Source: Glandiceps talaboti
Taxonomy: Eukaryota; Hemichordata; Enteropneusta; Spengelidae
Length of the DNA stretch: 64,000 bases
Reading direction: 5' to 3'
Assembly (NCBI RefSeq): GCF_964340395.1
Contig: NC_135569.1
Coordinates: 15,627,019 to 15,691,018 of the forward strand
The position numbers were made by a program, and so were the translations under genes. Shown here piece by piece: positions 61,601-64,000 of the stretch (the stretch's first letter is position 1; each line of letters opens with the position of its first letter). Under the pieces are notes generated by a model. It was given only the letters and a program-made list of their open reading frames with translations, did no database searches and was not told the origin of the DNA.

Positions 61601-64000
61601 GATCTACTTGTAATATCACACACCCTGTAGATGTAATGATCTATAATATCACACACCCTGTACATGTAGATGTAATGACCTACCCGTAATATCACACACC
61701 CTGAACAGTACATGTAATGACTTACTTGTAATATCACACACCCTGTAGATGTAATGATCTACTTGTAATATCACACACCCTGTACATTTAGATGTAATGA
61801 CCTACCCGTAATATCACACACCCTGAACAGTACATGTAGTTGTGCAGCTGCAGTACATACAGTAAGGTACACTAAATCTCATTAAATTGTTTTTGGGGTC
61901 CGTGCCCAAAAAATAACCCCACCCCACCCCCACACCCCCCTCCCATGTGATCATTAATATAATTTGTTGCTGTACTACTTACAAATACATTCGGCAACTA
62001 ATTAACATAAAGCCTAATTTCTGATGATTTAAACATTTTAAGCGAAATTGTATTGTTGGTCGAAATATAACACTCCTGTTACACCGAATGTAGCATTTAC
62101 TGATAGAACCAAAATTCCCATTACTCACCGAATTCAAGATTCTCTGGCTTCTTATCATCTAGTCGATCAATTTTGATTTGAAAAAGTTGGTTTAATTGCA
62201 AGGCTTTCTCTGTCACAAACACGGCTTTATTAAGTGCAGATACGTACTGCGAATCCTTTCGGTATGCTACACGTCCACCATCCCCAATGCCAGCACGTTC
62301 ACCGATAGCCTTGAATCTTGGCAAATCTTCCCTCTTACTGGAAATAATCTGTATAAGGGATTGAATGCATCGATCAATAAGGGTATCCTTTACAGTCATC
62401 AGCATTGATTCATTATCTTTGATCATGTATGTAGCAATGATACTAAATCCATGTACAAGTCATACTTAGGGGCAACATCAAAAGTTCAATATAATATATC
62501 TAACTTAATTGCTTTAGTTAGGTCCCAGACCCCCACCCCCCCCATCTAACTTAACTGACCTAAAATTGAAAATCATTTCAGACTCATACTGTATACTTCC
62601 ACTTTCAAATAACGCACCAATATACTACTGAATTATAAATAAAAACAGAAAACCATTTTAACCGCGTACTGCTGATAAATTGGACCGAGTGTACGCAGTG
62701 TTATAGGTAAAAGTAGCCTTGAAATCGTACTAAATTTGCCAAGTATGACGTTAAATCGTTTTTGACGATTGAGAAACTAATTTGGAAAACCCCCTCTCCA
62801 CCCCCAAACTTAAGCAATTAAGTTAGATATATTATATTGAACTTTTGATGTTGCCCCTTACATACCAGTGTGTACATGTATGGTTCTTTCAAAATCAAAT
62901 CATAAATAAATACAACCTATATTAAGACTACTGTCTACAATTTACAAAGTAACTACATATAGTTATCACATTTAGTTTAACATCTAGGTAATTCTTAAAG
63001 TGACCATTGGTTCACGATTTCATCTGGATTACATAAAACAACTAATGAGTTCCGTTTTTACTTGAAACAAAATGTGAAACAACAAAGAACAAGTCTATTT
63101 TTGATCTCAATACATTGCAAAAGGCTACCAATATGTGTACAAAGTTTGTTATTTGACACATTTTTATTAATCTTTTGCAATGTATTGAGTTACAAACAAG
63201 GACTTGGCTTATAATGTTTCACATTGATTTTTCATGCAGGAATCCATGATAAAATTATTTCATAAATTAAAATTCAAAAATAAATACCCAATCATCATCC
63301 ATATATGGCCACTTTAAGAACTATTCACATAGCCATCCAATTATGTTTTGAAACAATATTTTAACATTACTATTATGAACGCAGAACAATTTTGGAGGAA
63401 ACCACGCAAGCAAGAAAAACTTAATAAGGATCCAGCTTTTTACTAAGTTTATATTGTTATAGCAAGAAAAGACATATAAAACGCTGCTTACCGATCAAAC
63501 AAACATTTCCCTTTATCCCTCTAGAGCTGTGTTGTAATATTAAATATTACACACAGTTGTCCCTCATCTCGCACTCAAGCTCTTGCATATAAATCACTGA
63601 ACCACCAAACATAGATCTAAGTCAGAATTCTTCTTGATATTTTGCTAACCAAATGAAATTTTTTTGTTTTCTTTGTATCCCTGCTGTTGACAATTTTTAA
63701 GAAGATTTTCCTTTTAATATGTAAACATAAAATCTTGCCATTTGGTCCAATCCAGCAGATCGTAGACTCGCCATTTCCATGATAACGGGAGCAAAGGGGT
63801 TGGATACTAGTTGGAGTGCACTATAGATGCTCTAGAAACGAAGAATGGTCCAATGTATGCAAATTTAAACCAATATGCAAAACTACTAAATACCACATGA
63901 TATGATCTAAACCAATCACAGAAGCGTGTAAGGAAATTATGTTGTACATGTATATATCTGATATAGTTACTTACTTCTTTCTCTCTGCTACTGTCACAGT
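43280..64000 (-). CDS. NHR-Mab-21/cGAS-like fusion gene, 5'-partial (eight exons)
   Basis: Eight minus-strand exons (63,975-64,000; 62,129-62,442; 55,878-55,962; 54,584-54,753; 50,890-51,024; 46,900-47,970; 44,073-44,389; 43,280-43,585) join in frame at every junction to give 2,424 nt, 807 residues plus stop. The 5' end is outside the window. Residues about 52-199 form a Neuralized homology repeat (NHR), a protein-interaction fold. Residues about 245-800 form a Mab-21/cGAS-like nucleotidyltransferase with G364-S365, E386-x-D388, a candidate third acidic residue D615, and family motifs WRLSFS and SSYHMKT. Family members such as cGAS and cGLRs make cyclic or linear nucleotide second messengers after sensing nucleic acid; other Mab-21 proteins have no known catalysis. 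Enzyme activity and ligand are inference. A 70-residue acidic, Ser-rich insert separates the E-x-D motif from the rest. No transmembrane segment or signal peptide is seen in the visible part. Confidence 0.85.
43586..44072 (-). other. Intron F-G (487 bp), GC-AG type
   Basis: Phase-0 intron with donor GCAAGG and acceptor TTTTCTATTTTTCAG. No gene or repeat seen inside. Confidence 0.75.
44073..44389 (-). CDS. Exon F: central/C-terminal Mab-21 domain, ends at a GC donor
   Basis: A 317-bp exon, acceptor TTTCTGTAG, phase 1 in and phase 0 out. Residues 601-706. It carries D615 in TADGALVLT (candidate third metal-binding acid), HLWPSIAQPWITRERKWPS, SGCHVVPKSYPG and LQWRLSFSLAERTL, all typical of the Mab-21 C-terminal half. 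The only donor that keeps the frame into exon G is AAAG|GCAAGG, a GC-AG type with otherwise consensus bases. The nearby GTTTTA (three codons later in the ORF) would leave phase 2 and break the frame. Confidence 0.9.
44390..46899 (-). other. Intron E-F (2,510 bp)
   Basis: Phase-1 GT-AG intron (donor GTATGT; acceptor ATTTCTGTAG). ORFs inside (up to 89 codons) have no recognisable domains. Bases about 46,420-46,463 (GGGTGTCATAAAAG ... TGCATCTCTAAAGCTG) are an inverted copy of a segment near 55,213-55,250, so they belong to an unassigned dispersed repeat. Confidence 0.7.
46900..47970 (-). CDS. Exon E: N-terminal half of Mab-21/cGAS-like nucleotidyltransferase
   Basis: A 1,071-bp exon, acceptor TGTTGGTTTAG and donor GTATGT, phase 1 at both ends. 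Residues 244-601. Residues 335-364 (RLADIMKYVLKPCFNN and on) lead to IWTGSTSEGFAI, the nucleotidyltransferase GS motif (G364, S365). LNDEMDVMIPL follows with the metal-binding pair E386 and D388. Residues about 398-466 are a low-complexity acidic/Ser-rich insert (DEVADDDSKASS and similar) with four Cys/Pro-rich positions before it. After it come SRRLEWVQTSQTGYVRVRI, usual for invertebrate Mab-21 proteins, and helices to YQVTSME. The three-Cys/His zinc thumb of vertebrate cGAS is not seen. Confidence 0.93.
47971..48851 (-). other. Intron D-E, 3' part
   Basis: No coding sequence. The segment around 48,495-48,540 (GTGGAGTGGTAAGCACCTGT) resembles an A-box half of a tRNA-derived SINE, but no B-box follows. 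The rest is AT-rich. Confidence 0.4.
48852..50534. repeat. 151/150-bp minisatellite, about 11 copies
   Basis: Units marked by GAGTTATGGCTTTGGACATG start about every 150-151 bp from 48,852 to 50,534. Each contains a near-perfect palindrome TGGCTGCCAGGCAGCCA (or a CGGCC variant). Copies at about 49,617-50,216 read CATGAAAATTCAC (150 bp) where the others read CATGGAAAATTCGC (151 bp). The 150-bp version keeps one minus-strand frame open through several units, producing a 305-codon ORF. Lies in intron D-E, on the gene's own strand. Confidence 0.95.
50535..50889 (-). other. Intron D-E, 5' part
   Basis: Contains an imperfect short tandem repeat with TTCATGxACTGGGCA occurring three or four times between about 50,728 and 50,836. 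No gene. Confidence 0.5.
50890..51024 (-). CDS. Exon D: linker between NHR and Mab-21 domains
   Basis: A 135-bp exon, acceptor CTTGACAG and donor GTAAGG, phase 1 at both ends. Residues 199-244 (ETYKFTTGTHHYEHLSRMRS and on to LSRPDPIG). It is hydrophilic, with no recognised domain. Being symmetric and a multiple of three, it could be skipped without a frameshift. Confidence 0.85.
51025..51328 (-). other. Intron C-D, part next to exon D
   Basis: Begins (gene sense, 3' end) with the strong acceptor TTTTCTTTCTTGACAG of exon D. Otherwise AT-rich and featureless. Confidence 0.5.
51329..51693. repeat. 72-bp minisatellite, five copies
   Basis: AACATAAACC marks unit starts near 51,329, 51,401, 51,473, 51,545 and 51,623, with an extra 6 bp in the fourth unit. 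Units are almost identical. Because 72 is a multiple of three, an artefactual plus-strand frame with a 24-residue repeat stays open. It is opposite to the host gene and lies in its intron. Confidence 0.93.
51930..53155 (+). repeat. Dispersed repeat, copy 1 (intron C-D)
   Basis: Starts with about three divergent tandem units of roughly 115 bp (CTTGTTGCTAGGCATAT, ACCATC / ATCATTTAACTGTTG). It continues with CATCATGTCATGAACAAA, ACACCCCTAAGAATGTCC and TTTTTGAGTTAATG, and ends in a (GACA)n-like tail (CAGACAGGCAGATGGACAGA) and GCTAATAAAA near 53,150. The same blocks in reverse order form copy 2 at 58,240-59,400. The short tail repeat and A-rich end suggest a retroposed or non-autonomous element; class not determined. 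Confidence 0.7.
53156..53937. other. Intron C-D spacer
   Basis: AT-rich. The 83-codon plus-strand ORF at 53,478 has no recognisable domain and runs against the host gene. Nothing else seen. Confidence 0.4.
53938..54346. repeat. Compound microsatellite: C-run, CA-rich, then (CATA)n/(CGTA)n/(CATG)n
   Basis: A C-run (53,937-53,950) is followed by (CA)n-like sequence, then about 330 bp of tetranucleotide repeats. The tetranucleotide changes in blocks: CATA, short CGTA blocks, a pure ACGT-type run at about 54,144-54,180, TGCA-type at about 54,181-54,238, then a long CATA block to 54,346. The ACGT and TGCA blocks are self-complementary. Long Tyr/Ile/His/Thr or Met/Tyr/Val/Cys frames on both strands are artefacts. 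Lies in intron C-D. Confidence 0.95.
54584..54753 (-). CDS. Exon C: NHR domain, C-terminal part
   Basis: A 170-bp exon between acceptor CACTCCAG and donor GTGAGTTC. It enters in phase 2 and leaves in phase 1, covering residues 142-199. The segment EGDVVGIVRLPNNTLHYYYN followed by GIDQGIAFRDIPE is the most diagnostic NHR signature (compare the family pattern 'l-x-f-x-v-N-G-x-x-x-g-x-a-x-x-d-v-P'). Together exons B and C are 255 bp, a multiple of three with matching outer phases, so skipping both would keep the frame while removing the core of the domain. Confidence 0.92.
54754..55877 (-). other. Intron B-C (1,124 bp)
   Basis: Phase-2 GT-AG intron. It holds a (GAT)n/(ATT)n microsatellite at about 55,602-55,641. 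It also holds a segment near 55,213-55,250 (AGCTTTAGAGATGCAAA ... ATGACACCC) that is an inverted copy of 46,426-46,463 in intron E-F. No gene. Confidence 0.7.
55602..55641. repeat. (GAT)n/(ATT)n microsatellite
   Basis: GATGATGATGATT followed by a run of ATT triplets, ending TATTATAAAAT. Simple repeat in intron B-C. Confidence 0.9.
55878..55962 (-). CDS. Exon B: NHR domain, middle part
   Basis: An 85-bp exon between acceptor TTGCAG and donor GTGAGTTA. It enters in phase 1 and leaves in phase 2. It encodes residues 114-142, G-VTMYNEFPSDVLYHGQS and on to GTGFWFLR. The GVT followed by a Pro-containing loop matches the NHR consensus ('iGVT...P'). It is too short to be noticed as an ORF; it was found by matching the phase of exon A and exon C. 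Both splice sites are canonical and the fit at both ends is exact. Confidence 0.85.
55963..56199 (-). other. Intron A-B, part next to exon B
   Basis: AT-rich sequence upstream (in gene sense) of exon B's acceptor GATTGCAG. Nothing recognised. Confidence 0.35.
56200..56424. repeat. GTCTGTCAGTCA-type microsatellite/minisatellite
   Basis: A degenerate (GTCT/GTCA)n array with a larger unit marked by CTGGCAAAGTGTCAG, which occurs four times (near 56,241, 56,286, 56,326 and 56,358). Three plus-strand frames are open with Ser/Val/Cys/Leu repeats; these are composition artefacts. Confidence 0.85.
56425..56970. other. Intronic spacer
   Basis: Contains poly-T tracts (about 56,475-56,512) and AT-rich sequence. 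No gene or repeat family recognised. Confidence 0.4.
56971..57481. mobile_element. Terminal-inverted-repeat element, 511 bp, perfect 34-bp ends
   Basis: Bases 56,971-57,004 (starting AGTTTCCGTACGGCGACAAT) are the exact reverse complement of 57,448-57,481. Complementarity resumes farther in: CAGCCATACATTACAGTGGT near 57,018 pairs with ACCACTGTAACGTATGGCTG near 57,394. No recognisable transposase: the 77-codon ORF inside has no known motif. No target duplication is obvious. It is a MITE-like unit within the intron of the NHR-Mab-21 gene. Confidence 0.7.
57482..57929. other. Intronic spacer
   Basis: Unique-looking sequence. The 64-codon ORF that enters it from the TIR element has no recognisable motif. 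Nothing else seen. Confidence 0.4.
57930..58239. repeat. Two-unit A-rich imperfect tandem repeat
   Basis: Two related units, each with AAAAATCATAAAAAATxGAAAA, an ACTTG(A/G)xATxAACAAATCT block and a CC-rich block followed by CACAC(C/A)A, start near 57,960 and 58,105. The sequence continues directly into the dispersed repeat at 58,240 and may be part of the same element. Confidence 0.5.
58240..59400 (-). repeat. Dispersed repeat, inverted copy 2 (intron A-B)
   Basis: On the minus strand this region shows about five divergent tandem units of roughly 115 bp (each with forms of CATCATTTGGCTGTTGCTAT, GTCTTGTTGCTAGGCATATT and a TTGCCTACC block). A non-tandem tail follows, with CATCATGTCATGAACAA, CACCCCTAAG and TTTTTGAGTTTAAG. 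The plus strand at 51,930-53,155 has the same order of blocks. The two are therefore inverted copies of one family, moderately diverged. No ORF longer than chance. Confidence 0.75.
59665..61850. repeat. 37-bp minisatellite, nearly 60 copies, in intron A-B
   Basis: Unit of 37 bp with the blocks CACACACCCTGTAGATGTAA and TGATCTACTCGTAATAT. GTAGAT and ATCTAC inside the unit are inverted arms around a 6-bp spacer. Variants cluster: ATCACAC predominates at the left, while ACCGCAC is common at about 61,130-61,560, and last-base variants (CTCG, CTTG, CTCA) occur in runs. Units at about 61,640-61,850 are degenerate, with extra TACATGTAG segments. Purely non-coding. Confidence 0.95.
61851..62128 (-). 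other. Intron A-B, part next to exon A
   Basis: Contains a C-rich tract (about 61,915-61,942) and the donor side of the 6.2-kb intron. Nothing else recognised. Confidence 0.4.
62129..62442 (-). CDS. Exon A: start of NHR domain
   Basis: Residues 9-114 of the visible protein. The donor is GTGAGTAA (62,121-62,128), leaving phase 1. The acceptor AG at 62,443-62,444 is inferred because an in-frame TGA lies 17 bases farther upstream. The first 40 or so residues (IIATYMIKDNESM and on) are not recognised. From about residue 52, the segment with GDGGRVAYRKDSQYVSA, VFVTEKAL and FQIKIDRL fits the beginning of an NHR: the G-x-(8-10)-A-x-R pattern, then 'vfs-x-x-P/aL' and 'F-x-I-x-ID'. It ends NLEFG, which continues as VT in exon B, the usual 'iGVT' of the fold. 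Confidence 0.8.
62469..62857. mobile_element. PIF/Harbinger-like MITE, 389 bp, perfect 46-bp TIRs, TTA target duplication
   Basis: The 46 bp at 62,469-62,514 (starting GGGGCAACATCAAAAG) are the exact reverse complement of 62,812-62,857. The trinucleotide TTA flanks both ends (62,466-62,468 and 62,858-62,860). A 3-bp TTA/TWA duplication is the known hallmark of PIF/Harbinger transposition. There is no transposase ORF, so the element is non-autonomous. Perfect arms suggest a recent insertion. Its left end lies only 24 bp from the proposed acceptor of exon A and could affect that splice. Confidence 0.75.
62992..63320. mobile_element. Foldback element, about 329 bp
   Basis: The ends TTCTTAAAGTGACC (62,992 onward) and GGCCACTTTAAGAA (to 63,320) are inverted with one mismatch. 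Inside, CTCAATACATTGCAAAAG (from about 63,108) is exactly complementary to CTTTTGCAATGTATTGAG (from about 63,171), and GTGAAAC / GTTTCAC also pair. The whole unit can fold as an interrupted hairpin. No coding capacity; a MITE is the likeliest explanation. Confidence 0.6.
63975..64000 (-). CDS. Partial exon H (visible 3' end) of NHR-Mab-21 gene
   Basis: The minus strand reads an open segment ending AGAAAGAA just before a strong donor GTAAGTAAC (63,966-63,974). It ends in phase 2, which matches the phase of the next exon, giving residues TVTVAERK then N across the junction. Only 26 bases are inside the window, so this call rests on the donor and the phase match. Confidence 0.55.

Larger units (their letters stand above)
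62443..63974 (-). other. Intron H-A, containing two foldback elements
   Basis: Phase-2 intron of 1,532 bp. The donor is strong (GTAAGTAAC); the acceptor GGATTTAG is weak in pyrimidines. It holds the 389-bp TTA-flanked element and the 329-bp foldback element listed separately. No ORF of note. Confidence 0.55.

Overview
This is a metazoan (animal) nuclear genomic window, AT-rich and repeat-rich. The evidence is GT-AG introns, a Neuralized-type NHR domain, a Mab-21/cGAS-like domain, a long satellite array, many minisatellites and MITE-like foldback elements. The repeat style and the type of Mab-21 gene suggest a marine invertebrate (lophotrochozoan or invertebrate deuterostome), but I cannot fix the phylum from the sequence alone.

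Layout. Bases 1 to about 36,231 are one tandem satellite with a 122-bp monomer (about 297 copies). The array enters from beyond the left edge and decays at its right edge. It has nested higher-order structure, and almost every monomer carries a conserved 16-bp inverted repeat around a GTAAACA core. From 36.2 to 43.1 kb there is no supportable gene. This stretch holds two foldback (hairpin) elements, a degenerate LTR-like element and a palindrome cluster next to a long (TA)n tract.

From 43,280 to the right edge lies one large minus-strand gene, 5'-truncated by the window. I assembled eight exons by matching splice sites and intron phase. They join into one open frame of 807 visible residues. 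The order is an N-terminal part (incomplete), a Neuralized homology repeat (NHR), a short linker, then a Mab-21/cGAS-like nucleotidyltransferase that keeps the GS and E-x-D motifs. This is the main biological result: a probable cGAS-like receptor or Mab-21 protein with an NHR module at its N-terminal side. One intron is best explained as GC-AG.

The introns are filled with repeats: a 151/150-bp minisatellite (48.85-50.53 kb), a 72-bp minisatellite, a tetranucleotide array, a 37-bp minisatellite of nearly 60 copies (59.67-61.85 kb), several terminal-inverted-repeat elements, and two inverted copies of a repeat over 1 kb long that bracket the two core NHR exons. Nearly all long ORFs outside this gene are by-products of tandem repeats.
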